DNA from: Acanthamoeba castellanii str. Neff
Lineage: Eukaryota; Discosea; Longamoebia; Acanthamoebidae
Length of the DNA stretch: 64,000 bases
Reading direction: 5' to 3'
Assembly: GCF_000313135.1 (NCBI RefSeq)
Contig: NW_004457429.1
Location: 19,795-83,794 of the forward strand
The notes beneath the pieces were generated by a model. The model was not told the origin of the DNA, ran no database searches, and worked only from the letters and a program-made list of their open reading frames with translations. Positions 45,701 to 57,387 of this stretch are shown one piece after another; positions within the stretch are counted from its first letter, which is position 1; each line of letters opens with the position of its first letter. Both the position numbers and the translations under genes were made by a program.

Positions 45701-48700
45701 CTTGTCGGGCGTCCACGACAGGCGGTACGCCGGCGACAGGTCGACAAAGTTATCATATTCGTCTGAGTTCCTGAAGAACTGGTCTCCGCCTGCAATGTGT
45801 GCGCGTTCATTGCAGCACGGGGTCAGGACTAAAAAGAAAAGCGGCACTGAGGGAGGGGAGGCGGCGGACCGATGTTGGCGAGGTAGCGCTGCTGGAGGAA
45901 GAACGTTTCACCGGGGGTGGAACCCCACTCGGTGACGTTCATGTTGCGCGAGATGATGTCCATGAGGGTCTGTGCGCAGCCGACGACGCGGTAAGCAATC
46001 AAGGAATTCCAATCATGATGAGAGGAAAAATGCGGTGGTGTTCATCAAAGAGAGGCGTACGGTGTTGTGGACGATGGCGAGCTCGGCCGGGGAGAACATG
46101 CCCTTGCGCTCGTACCAGAACCGATCGCCGTTGCGCAGCCGCTCGAACTGTGTAGATTGAGCAGGGTGGTTTTGGGTGAACAGCGATATTATGCGAAGCG
46201 CGGGTGCTAAGACGAACCTGGTCAAGAATGACGGTGCGGAACAGCTCACCGACGCTGGCTCCGATCACGTGGCCTGTAATTGATAACCCCGACACGAGCG
46301 CGGTGAGTGGAGACTCTGTGGGCGAAGTGCAGGAAATGCACGGCGTGCGGGCGAGATGGTGTGTGGACGCACTCTCGATGAGTCCGCCGACGTAGGGGTC
46401 CAGCATGTCGATGCCGTCGGGGCCGTAGAGGTCCGCCAGAATGGCCTGGATCTCGGTGTCCGGGGTAAGCTCGGCCCAGGAGTTGTACGTGGGCAGGCCG
46501 AGTAGCTCGCGCGCTCGGTTGTAGCTCGGCATGCCGTGGTCGCTGCAATATATGAATTGGCCGTCAAAAAGAGGTGAGTGATCCCACAAACTCGAACTCG
46601 ACCACAAGCTGTGCAGAGCGAAGAAAGGCAGAGTACCGAGCACGCTGGATGTTGGTGGCGGGCAAATCACCGCAGATGACCTCCTCACCAGGATTGGTAA
46701 ACTAGAACAATAAAAAACGAATCATCAGCTACCACATAAGTCAAACCATCAGCGGGGGAGAGGGGTGACATGTACCTGATTCCACGTGGGGGTGGAGAAC
46801 ATGTAGTTGCGCAAGTCGTCGACAAAGGAGGTGTCGACCAGGCCTTGCCTCTGCACCGTGAGACCGCGCAGCAGATCCTCGATCATGCCCGGCGTCTCGT
46901 CGATCTTCTTCGTCTGGCTGCACTCATTCACAGGGAGTGGGGTGAGGATCACAGAGGCAAAGAGGAGGAGGGGTTGCGCTCACGTACAAATACCAGTCGC
47001 GGACGAGGATGTTGCCGATGGCGCTTTGCTTGTATTCATCATCGGCCAAGAACACCTGCGAGTTCACCATGGAGTGGCCGTAGCGCATGGCCACCGAGCA
47101 GAAGAAGTTCTCAATGCCCGCGTCCACTGTCGGATCATAGCCATCTGATCGCACACACGCCCCACACGACACACACACACACACACAGGGAGTTAATGTT
47201 AGCGGGTTGATCCTTCTCTGTCCGGTGTGCAGGCGTCTTTTTTTTCGTACTTTGGCCGTAGTAGGTGGAGTTGAGAGGCACGCCCATGTCCGCCGCCAGC
47301 CACTCTCTTGTCGTGATCTTCTGCAGGAACGCGATGATCCACTTGCGGGCCTCTTCGAAGAGCCGGTCCTGGGTCCATTCGGGGTGAGCGGCCTCGAACT
47401 CGTCGCACAGTCGGTTGTGCTCGAGGCCGAACACCTCGGTGAGGGCGATGAGATCGGGCGTCTTGTTGGTGCGCAGGTCGCCCCGCCGCTTCCAAATGGC
47501 CGTGCCGTCGAGGGTCTCCGGAATGAACGTCAAACCGAGCTCGGAAGGAGGGAACCAGTAGGAGTTGTTGAGCTTGCACGCATGGCCGCCGTCTGTACGG
47601 GCGACGTCAGCGGTTGGCCCCTTGTTAACTTTTAATTATCAGCGCCCAATGGGGAGACTCGAGCAGGGCACGTACCCTGACGGATCTCCTCGTAGACGAA
47701 CTTGGCGAATGGATTCGGGGCATGTCCCGTCGAGCTGAGCAGCGATGAGGCAAGCCTTGTCAGTCATTTGGAGGGGAGGGAAAAGACGGGAAAGAATGAA
47801 AAGCGATAAAGAACGAAAGGGGTACCCGTAGAGCCACGAGCCGTCGAGCCAACCGGTGATGTCGTGGAACTGGTGCCGCAACCCAAACTGGTTGAGGGCA
47901 GGAAAGCCGGGGGACCGATCCAGGGGACATGTCAGGTTCGCGTCGGCGTTCGGATTGTAGAAGATATCGTCTGCCAAAACAAACAGCACACAAAGAAGAG
48001 CAAGCGCCAAACAAGTCCCCAAGTGCCGATACACAAAAGCCGGAGAACATAGGGTTAGAAGCCGAGCAGCAGCAAACATAGAGCAAACAGAGCTGTCTGT
48101 CTATGATGCGACCAGGGTACATACCCTGGGGAATGGGGATGCTGAACTTCTCCCTATGGTAGGTGGTATTGGGCGCCCACAGGAACGGGAACTCTTCCAA
48201 CTGGAGCCCTGGGCAATCGCACGCCCGCCAAACGTGTGATGCAGGGTCAATCCCGGGAGACACAGTGGAAGAACTCAGGGCAAGAGAGTACCTCGCAAGG
48301 TGTTGCAGATGTCGAGCACAGTGAGCTGGCCCCAGATCGTTTGCAGGTCGTTCGTGAGGCTCGGATTGGCCCCTGCCCATGAATGACGAGCGCGTGGAGT
48401 GGTGAGCCACGGTGGTGTGCCCCTGGCGTAGTGCGACAACATGGCCGCCGTGAGATAAACACGGTTGTACCGGGGAGGCGGGCGAAGAGCTTGTTGCTGA
48501 TCAACCGGGCGCTGGTGCCGTTGTGTCGGGCCGGCAGGTGGGTGACCGGATCGTCGTACTCTTGCGGGATCAGATCTGCGGGCAAGGGCAGTGTCAGCAC
48601 TGTGGTGAGTGTGTGGGAGAGGGAGCAAAGCACGTACGGTGAATGAAGGTCGCGAAAGCCATTCCCATCCTGGGGTTCGTCAGACTGTTGTTGCTACCTG

Positions 48701-49044
48701 TGCGTGGTCGTCGTGGACACCACCAGGTGTGGCCAAAGATGGCACACAGCCAAAACGCACATCGGTTAAAAATTTGAAAAATGAGTGGCCAAAATAGTGC
48801 GAAATTACTGAAATATTTCGCTTGGCGCGTTCCCTTTTTTCGTCGCTGGGAAGAGAGGAAGAGAAGAGGAAGAGAGGAGACACGAACCATCAGGCTGGCG
48901 AGTGAGGTTGAACGTGGTCCCGTATTCGCCCTCGAGACCAGCGTCCACGGCCCGGCCGGGGCAAGCCAGGAGGGCCAGCAAGAGTGCCAACAAGACCACA
49001 ACCACGCGCGACGAAGACAACGTTGAAGAGAAGCGGTTTTTCAT
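42781..49044 (-). CDS. Receptor kinase B: haem peroxidase-DOMON-TM-MSP-TKL kinase
   Basis: The left arm of an inverted pair with receptor C. The start at 49044 gives [20 protein letters not shown], a signal peptide. Peroxidase motifs: [20 protein letters not shown] (distal His replaced by Leu), [16 protein letters not shown] (Arg kept), [21 protein letters not shown] (proximal His), [14 protein letters not shown] and [19 protein letters not shown] at 45.8-45.2 kb ([19 protein letters not shown]); transmembrane helix at 45.05-44.94 kb; RRKKKEAQ stop-transfer; Ser/Asp-rich juxtamembrane; MSP-like at 44.67-44.34 kb. The kinase spans 44.23-43.16 kb with [31 protein letters not shown] and DFGTSR. 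Acidic tail, then [11 protein letters not shown]. The substrate and ligand are unknown; peroxide, haem or a redox-modified ligand is possible. Confidence 0.87.
43195..43274. repeat. Degenerate hexamer repeat in an intron of receptor B
   Basis: Tandem GCGAAA / GCGAGA / AGACGAAG units fill most of the intron between the last two kinase exons. Receptor C has only a few such units (CTCTCGCTGCG) in the matching intron. Confidence 0.8.
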
Positions 49045-49668
49045 CTTCGTCTTCTGAGTGGAGGAGGGGAAGTCAGTCTTCTTCATCTTTGTTGGTGGTG
49101 AAGAACAGCTACTGCGCAGGGGAAGGGTCAAACATGACCGAGACTAGACGAACCTCGAATTAAAATACACTTTATCCACCCAGGGCGACTAGCGGCGGTT
49201 CTGGGGTCGCTTGCAGGGGGGCGGAAGGGGGAGAGAGGGAACAGACAACCCAAAAGCAAAGTCCAGCGCGAACTTGTGACCACGACTTTCATTTCAAACG
49301 AACCCGTCTTTATCCCGGTTTTCGTCATCTGCCTTCTCGGACCAATGGCGCGCCGTCGGAGTTGAGTGTCCTCTCGGTCATGCCCGGCAGCAACACCTTG
49401 GCGTTGGGCTTGCTCGTGGCAGGTTGTGGCAGCTGTTGCGTAGTTGGCGGAGTGGCTGTCTCCGATGTCTCACCGGTGGTGTCCGTGGGTGCGATACAAG
49501 ATCGGCTGCTTACGCCAATCGGACAGGGTGTGCCCGAGGCATTAATGAAGCCACCCAACCGCAGTTGCGGCGAAGGGAATAGAGCCTCTGCTTTCTCTTC
49601 TTCTTTTCTCCTCGCCACGTCTGCCTCGTCCATCCATCGATCCTCCAGCTCCACCCTTGTTGGCATCG
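49045..49668. promoter_or_regulatory. Divergent promoter between receptor genes B and C
   Basis: 624 bp between two head-to-head start codons, at the centre of the inverted duplication. No long self-complementarity is seen across the centre, so the arms are not a perfect palindrome. ORFs in the gap look non-coding. A shared promoter would co-express B and C. An in-frame upstream ATG of receptor B (about 49086) lies inside this interval. Confidence 0.5.
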
Positions 49669-51487
49669 ATGGCGCTTACGCGAGGCGTTCGCGAGAGCGA
49701 CCTGGGTCTGCCCAAGGCCGTGCCATCGATTTGCATCTTCATCTTGTTCTCGGCTCTGCTTTCCGCGTGCAGGGCCGATGTGCAGTCCATCGACCCGGGA
49801 CTGCAGGGAGAGTATGGCTCCACACCAGAACTCACCCGCCACCCCACCGGTACTTGCTTTTTTTAATTTCCTTGTTATTTTTATTTATATTTGTCTTATA
49901 TATAATTACTCATATTTTTGGTTGCTATCACTCTTTTGTTTTTTATTTATTCTTTTTTAATTAGATCGCTGCGACCATCTTTTTCCCTTCCTTTATTTAT
50001 TTATTTATATTTTTATTTTTCGGGTATTACGCATAAAATTCGGACGCTGTTTGCCATTTTAGCTCCGAGGAGGCGGAGGCTCCGATCGAGAAAGTTGTGA
50101 ATGGGGCTTCTGCTTCTGCGCACCAACGCCTTCTTCTTCATGTTGTCCAGGCGCTAACGTGAGCGAACTGAACGGCGCCATCAACTCCCTCTTCGCGCCA
50201 TTCAGAGCTGGTACGTGGCTTTGTGCGCACCAGGCCTCGCTGTGACCCTTCGGAATTATCCGTGTCACACGGCCGAGATCACAACGCGCTTACACACACG
50301 ACACACGACACACGACACACGACACACGACACACGACACACGACACACGACACACGACACACGACACACGACACACGACACACGACACACGACACACGAC
50401 ACACGACACACGACACACGACACACGACACACGACACACGACACACGACACACGCACCGCAGTGCTGGTACCACACGCCTACACGGACGACCTGGAGGCG
50501 CCGCCGAGAATAGACGGACCGAGCGCCCGAAACATCAGCAACAAGCTCTTCTCCCGCCTCCCTGGTACGTACGATTGTTTGCGATCGGCGTTGGTGGTGT
50601 GACCGACAAGCGAGCTAACCACGGATACGCGCGATGATCACTGAACAGGAAACAACCCGCTGCTCACGAACGATCTGCAAACGATCTGGGGCCAGCTCAC
50701 CGTGCTCGACATCTGCAACACCGTGCGAGGTACTGCTTGCCCCTCCCTCAATCAAGATACTCACACTAATTGCAGCTATATAGCCTGAGTGACCCCTTTT
50801 AACTCCTGTTTGCTCCTCTTGACGGTCTCAAGGAATTCAACTGCGTGATGCCTATCCATTCCTGATCGCGCCTGCCAATTACACGCTCGAACAGTTGGGC
50901 ATTCCCATTCCAGTCGGTACCGACCTCGCTTTCCTTTCCTGTGCGTGCGTGCATGTGTGCTGGATCACCGAGATGTGCGTCACCTTATGACGTATGTGGT
51001 GGTGTGGTGGTTTGTTTTTGTTGATTAGATGATCTGTTCTACAACCCCACGGCGAACGAGTCGCTCAAGTGCCCGCTGCAGCGGTCGGCTCCCCACCCGT
51101 CGGCCTACCCCTTCAACCCCACCGCGCAGCGCAACCAGTTCATGGACATCACCGGCTGGCTCGACGCCTCGTGGCTCTACGGGTACGAGCACGGGTCCCT
51201 CTCCCTTTAAAACAACAATTTAGTTCCGTGACTGACTCACGAAACGTGCGCGCGCCTGCAGTTCGGTCGGTTGGGACCCGCATGCCAAGTTCACCTACAA
51301 CGAGGTTCGCGCCAAGAATGGTACTGACGCCCGGCCTCACGACACACCACTGTGGCTCTTCTGAAGACCCCTCCCCGGCCCATTGCCGGGCACTACAACA
51401 GGCGCGGGAGACTACACGTGTAAGCTCAACAACTCGTACTGGTTCTTCCCCCATGAGGTACACATCTCACTCGTGCGCTCGTCTACG

Positions 51488-51581
<94 letters not shown>

Positions 51582-54500
51582 TCCCTCGAACGGTACTAAG
51601 CCTGAGCGATTTTTTTGTGCAGCTCGAGCTGACGTTCATCCCGGAGACGACGCAAAACATCGCCATTTGGAAGCGGCGGGGCGACCTGCGCACCAACAAG
51701 ACGCCCGATCTCATCGCCCTCACCGAGGTGTTCGGCCTCGAGCACAACCGACTGTGCGACGAGTTCGAGGCCGCTCACCCCGAATGGACCCAGGACCGGC
51801 TCTTCGAAGAGGCTCGCAAGTGGATCATCGCATTCATGCAGAAGATCACGACGAGAGAGTGGCTGGCGGCAGACATGGGCGTGCCTCTCAACTCCACCTA
51901 CTACGGCCAAGGTACGCTCATCTCAACTCCTTCATGAACAAGAACGAAAGCGAAGACTCACCACTTCTTCTTCTTCCTTCTTTCTTCTTTCTTCGTTGAT
52001 GCAGTCGGCTATGATCCGACGGTGGACGCGGGCATTGAGAACTTCTTCTGCTCGGTGGCCATGCGCTACGGTCATTCAGAGGTAAACTCGCAGGTGTTCT
52101 TGGCCGACGACGACTACAAGCAGAGCTCCATCGGCAACATCCTCGTCCGCGACTGGTATTTGTACGTCAACCCCTCCTCCTCCCCCACCTTGCCTTCGCA
52201 TTCCTCTTCACCACGTTATTCGCTCACCCACCCCCTGTGAATGAGTGCAGCCAGACGAAGAAGATCGACGAGACGCCGGGCATGATCGAGGATCTGCTGC
52301 GCGGTCTCACGGTGCAGAGGCAAGGCCTGGTCGACACCTCCTTTGTCGACGACTTGCGCAACTACATGTTCTCCACTCCGACCTGGAATCAGGTGCGTCA
52401 CAGTCCTCCGATTCGTTGCTGTCGATCCGCACACTCACTGTTGAGTGTTTTGGTTTACGCCACGCCTTAGTTTTCCAATCCCGGACCGGACTTCCTGTGC
52501 GGCGATCTGCCGGCCACCAACATCCAGCGTGCCAGGGATCACGGCATGCCAGACTACAATGCGGCGCGGGTGCAGCTCGGCCTGACGCCCATCACGACAT
52601 GGACCGACCTCACCAACGACACCGAAGTCGTCGTACGTCTGATTTCACGAGCTTTCGTTTTTCAGAGATACAAAGAGGCATTGACCTGACCACTGAACAG
52701 CAAATCCTGGCGGAGCTCTACCCTGGCGGCGTTGGCACGCTGGATCCCTACGTCGGCGGACTCTTCGAAGGTACGGCCACCATCCACACAGCAGGAGGAA
52801 TGCCAAGCGCGTGGCCGGCCATGTTTCTCACATTCCACCACCCAAACCCAACATACAGTGCACGTCACTGGCGCGCACGTTGGCGAGCTCTTCCACAAGG
52901 TCATCATGGATCAGGTGCGCAGCTTTTTGTCCCCCCCCCACGGTCCTGCTCGTATCGCTTCCACACGCACATATGCTCAAATCGCTTCGATTTTTTGCAC
53001 AGTTCGAGCGGCTGCGCAACGGCGATCGGTTCTGGTACGAGCGCAAGGGCATGTTCACCCCGGCCGAGCTCGCCATCGTCCACAACACCGTACGCCTCTC
53101 TTCCCTTCTTTCTTGGAACTCCCTCTTGCACACGCCCCACTCTCCTCCTCCCCTCTGCTGACCCCACTGCTTCGGTCGCGCTCATCAGACGATCATGGAC
53201 ATCATCTCGCGCAACATGAACGTCACCAAGTGGGGTTCCACCCCCGGTGAGTCGTTCTTCCTCCAGCAGCGCTACCTCGCCAACATCGGTCCGCTCGCCC
53301 CTTTCTATTGCTGCTCCGTTAGCTCCTACCGGTGGGCTGACCCACGGCTGTGCGTGCGTGCGGGCATTCTGATCGATTGCAGGCGGAGACCAGTTCTTCA
53401 GGAACTCGGACGAATATGATAACTTTGTCGACCTGTCGCCGGCGTACCGCCTGTCGTGGACTCCCGACAAGGCCAACAACGCCATCCGCATGATGATCCA
53501 GGTACGTCCCCGCCTCCGCTCTACCTGTCTGTCGTGCCGCCATTGCGGTGTGTGCCATGCGCTCCAACCACAACTGACTCACGACACGACACACACGATA
53601 CGACACACACAACGAAACAGTGCCGGAACAGCGGTTGGGTGGGGGTGGGATTCGATGCCGACGAGGCCACGATGAAGAACGCCGACATCCACATCTGCCG
53701 GCGGTGGGCCAACGACACGTGGGAGTTCATCGACGCCTACGCGCTCGACGTGGGTCCGCCCACGCGCGATCAGACCCTGAGCGGCGGAAGCAACAACCTG
53801 TTCGACACATCGGCCGAGTACGAGGGCGGCGTGGTCACTTGTCGCTTCTCCAAGTGCGCCTCCCCTCTTGGTCGGGAGTAAGTGTGTCCTGTGTGTGCGA
53901 TGGTGCGCGTGCTGACCGGTGAGTGGGGTGCGATTACGGCGCACACACCACGAACGCAGGCGGATCTCGACAGAAGATCCGTGGGACAAGACCATCACGG
54001 AGGGCCTCAACAAGGTGATCTTCGCCTTCAACCCGACCGAGAACGAGCTGGTCTACCACGGACCCACGCGCTCGTCGGCGGCGCGGCTCAACCTGCTCAA
54101 CACGTGCCTCGGGTCGGACTGCTCGTCGGACGACACGGCAGCCATCATCGGCGGCGTGGTGGGCGGCGTGGGCGGCGCGCTGCTGCTGTGTCTCATCCTG
54201 CTGGTGCTGCTGGCCATCGTGCTGCTGCTTCTGGCGCGTCGGAAGAAGAAGGAGGCGCAGCTGCTGCTGGCCGAGGAGTGGTCGGACGACGAGGCATCGA
54301 TCGAGATGGACGACATGTCCGAGTCCTCCGCCTCATCGAGTGCGTCGGTCCGCAGCTCCGCTCTGCTGGGCAAGCAGCTGTCGCTGATGGACCTCGAGTC
54401 AGTCAACCTCACCTTCGAGCCCAAGGTTCGCCCCTCACCAAGCACCCAATTCGCCCAATGCTCATTGATCCACTGATTCACACAACACACAACACATACA

Positions 54501-56487
54501 ACGCACACAACGCACAACGCACACAACACACAACACCCGGCACACGGCGCAGGTGCTGACGTTCGGGCTGGGGTCGAACGACAAGTGCCCGGTGGACGAG
54601 GAGGTGAGCGATGAGATCGTGCTCACCAACCACGGGCCGGCGCGGCGGTTCACGTTCTTCGTGCCGACGGAGAACGACAAGTTCGCGTGCCGGCTGCACC
54701 CGGGCTCGGGCGTGATCAAGTCGGGCAAGAGCGTGACGGTGCACGTGCACGTGACGCTGCTCATGACGACCAACATCGAGCGCAAGATCAAGTTCGACGT
54801 GGAGGGCCTCGGGTCGCACCTGATCACGATCAAGCTCGTGGGCGAGCTGTCCACCAAGCTCGATCCCGACGACATCATCACCACCAACCCGCCCATCGGT
54901 ACTCCTCCTCCTCCTCCTGCCTTCTCATCGTCGCTTTGTCCATCACCTCCCTCTCTCCACTTGCCGGCGAGTCCGTGTGTGCACACGACACCGTTGTCGA
55001 CAACACGATGACTGAAATAACACACGCACGCGCGCGCGCACGTACAGGGCAAGGATCGTTCGGAACGGTGTACAAGGCCAACTATCGGGGCCAGGAGGTG
55101 GCGGCCAAGGTGCTCAACTCGCAGATGGACAGGCGCCAGCTGGCCGAGTTCCAAAAGTTCGCTTCCCTTGCCCCCTTTTCTCTCTCTTCTTTTCTTGGCT
55201 GCCACAGCCAATGCCGTTCCTGTGGTGCTGATGGTGGTGAATGTATGATGAACGTCGTGCAGGGAGGTGGACATCATGACGCGGCTGAGGTGTCCCTATG
55301 TGCTCAACTTTGTCGGCGCCTCGTTCGTGCCCGGCAAGACCTGCCTCGTCACCGAACTGTGTACCCACGGCTCCGTGTCGGACGTCGTGTTCTCGGAGCA
55401 GAACTTCAATTACCTGCTGATGCTGAAGGTGGCGCTGGACATGGCCAAGGCCATCTCCTTCCTCCACACGTACGCCTCCTGTCTCTTTTTGCCTTGCCCC
55501 CGTCCCTGTCTCTTGACTTCTTGCCTTGTTCGCGCCACTTGGGCTCAACGCACACGACGCTCACGACACCGAACAACAACAACGAACAAATAGGAACGGA
55601 GTGCTGCACAGGGACATCAAGCCGGACAACTTCCTCATCGTCTCGCTGTCGGCCAAGGCGCCGGTGTCGTGCAAGATCGCCGACTTTGGCACGTCGCGCT
55701 CGATCACGCAGGCCCAGGAGGCCTTCAACCACACGGCGGCGCTGGGCACGCCCATCTACATGGCGCCGGAGATCCTCGAGCACAAGCCCTACTCAGCCAA
55801 GATCGATGTGTACTCGTTCGGGGTCATGCTGTGGGTGCTCTACACGCGGAGGGAGCCCTACACGGAGCTCAAGCGGCAGTGGGACATCCCCAAGTACGTC
55901 ATCAAGGGCAACCGCCCCACCGTCCCCGACCACTGCCCCGAGCCCCTGCGCGAGCTTTTCAACCAGTGCTGGACTCACGACCCCCGCGATCGGTACGCCG
56001 TTTCGCTCTCGCTGCGTGTGCCTGTGTGCGTGTGTCGCTGACGAGAGCGCTCACAACGGCGTAGGCTGGATATGAGCGAGGTGGTGACGCTGCTCGAGAA
56101 GCTGTTCGAGGAGGAGAAGGCGCTCAAGGGCCAGCGCAATGAAGCCGAGCGCGGCGGTAGGAAGGCCCGCGCCTCAGGCAGGGCACAGACTGCGCGTGGC
56201 TTCGACGAGGAAGAGGAGGAGCGCGTGGGTGCGCGCACCTGGGAGGGTGGTCGAAAGGGTCTCGTCGACGACGACGCCGCCAACCAAAAACACGACGTAC
56301 GATCTCTTCACTTTTCGCTCTTTGGTTTATCGCTTCGTTCTTTTTTCTCAAGTGCGTGAACGGTTGCCTGTCGATGCAGGTGGAGGTGAGCTCCTCTTCG
56401 GACTCTGGCTCGGACTCAGACTTCGCGCCGAGCAACAAGAAGGGCAAGCAGAAGAAGGACAAGCGCAACCACACCGGCGGCATCTAG
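49669..56487 (+). CDS. Receptor kinase C: haem peroxidase-DOMON-TM-MSP-TKL kinase
   Basis: Start at 49669 (MALTRGVRESDLGL..., hydrophobic ICIFILFSALLSA): signal peptide. Peroxidase 50151-53260: [27 protein letters not shown] (no distal His), [75 protein letters not shown] 53395-53960. One exon (53960-54425) carries the DOMON end, transmembrane helix ([18 protein letters not shown]) and juxtamembrane. MSP-like 54553-54898. The first Gly of the kinase loop is split by an intron (54898/55048), so MSP and kinase are in one protein. Kinase to about 56100: [27 protein letters not shown]. The acidic and then Lys-rich tail ends NHTGGI. By motif it is TKL-type; Tyr or Ser/Thr specificity is not decided. 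Confidence 0.88.
50292..50452. repeat. Intronic minisatellite, 7-bp unit CACACGA
   Basis: About 23 nearly perfect tandem copies between exons 2 and 3 of receptor C. Being 7 bp, the unit stays open in several frames on both strands and produces false Thr-His-Asp or Cys-Arg-Val ORFs. Confidence 0.95.
51489..51580. repeat. Intronic (ATG)n trinucleotide repeat
   Basis: About 31 uninterrupted ATG/GAT units in the receptor C intron just before the LELTFIPETT exon. The matching place in receptor B has no such run. The purity of the run indicates recent expansion. Confidence 0.95.
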
Positions 56488-56590
56488 AATCGACGAAGCT
56501 CTTCCTTCATGCGCCCGATAATGAAGGTTGGCTACTGTAATTGTAGGGACGTCAATTAAAGACAAGGAGGATGGTCAATCAACACAAGCC

Positions 56591-57231
56591 CTACTTGGGC
56601 AGCCTGGCCACGGCCAGAGCAAGCCAGCCGCCCATCAACGCAAAACCGCCCAACGGCGCCGAGCCCTTGAACGACCTGCAACGTTCCATTCATTGGTTGT
56701 CAGGGTTGTACTCTCACAGCCATCATCATCGTCATCCTCATCAAGACATTCATGGCGATACGTACGGCTGCTTGTTGTCGGTCAGCGCCTTGGCGTACAT
56801 GGTGCCCGAGAAGAGCGTGATCCCTGCGAGCGTGTGTGGGCACTGTTAGCTCACCGAGGCTCGCTCGCCGGGCGGGCACCACACCAGGTGGTACGAACCG
56901 GAGAGGAAGAGGGTGCCGGCGACGTGGCTGTAGGGCGAGGCCACGAAGCCGCAGGCGAGGAGGGCGAACGAGTGCGCGAGGTGGTAGTGGTTGCCGGTCT
57001 TCCACAGCTTGAGGAGGCTCACGTCATCCACCTTCGCCACCAGCCCGTGCGACCCATACGCTCCCGCGCCCACTGCCGACGCACCCTACACGCCTCGGTC
57101 TCAGATCATGTGTTTGCCCAAATGTAATTTAATTTACCGAGTCTGAACGTCGCAACAAATCACATCCACAAATCTATGTGTGCGATTACCGAAAGGCCGC
57201 CAAGGCCGAGCCAAATGGACCGACGAGACAT
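56591..57231 (-). CDS. DUF423/TMEM256 family small membrane protein (123 aa, 4 exons)
   Basis: Exons: 57190-57231, 56899-57085, 56766-56823, 56591-56675; 372 nt, frame closed. MSRRSIWLGLGGLS is the first helix, then GAYGSHGL (family GAFGAHGL), WKTGNHYHLAHSFALLACGF, GTLFLSGITLFSGTMYAKAL, and APLGGFALMGGWLALAVA (family TPxGGxxxxxGW). Four hydrophobic segments. Biochemical role unknown across the family. Its stop lies 104 bp from the receptor C stop (convergent genes). Confidence 0.9.
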
Positions 57232-57387
57232 GTTGGCTCGGGAGGAAATGTGGTTGTTGGATTCTGTGCGGGAAATAGTATTTCTTTTAGATTTTTACAG
57301 GAAGTGTTCGCGCCAAGACGGGACGAATTAAATTGAATCTAATCGAACGAAGGCCAATTGCTGGGCGAGGGGCGCATTCGCGATCCG

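Larger units (their letters stand above)
42781..56487. repeat. Large inverted duplication of receptor genes B and C
   Basis: Two arms of 6.3 and 6.8 kb run head to head around 49045-49668. Arm identity is patchy. Peroxidase N-termini and the segment after ARDHGMP differ strongly. DOMON, transmembrane, MSP and kinase N-lobe exons are nearly identical in protein, and at least two introns match closely too (45590-45660 with 53515-53580; 44040-44110 with 55170-55250). The C-lobe end differs again ([13 protein letters not shown] in B, PLRELFNQCWTHD in C). Confidence 0.9.

Noticed and set aside
50215..50637. Thr-His-Asp-Arg repeat protein, or CRISPR-like array
   Set aside because: The 7-bp tandem repeat has no spacers and lies in an intron; open frames follow simply from its period.
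51412..51999. Poly-Met / poly-His / poly-Asp proteins
   Set aside because: These are translations of the intronic ATG repeat on the two strands.
54687..56075. 462-residue open frame on the + strand
   Set aside because: It is a frame-shifted reading through MSP and kinase exons of receptor C and their introns. The true frames carry the kinase motifs.
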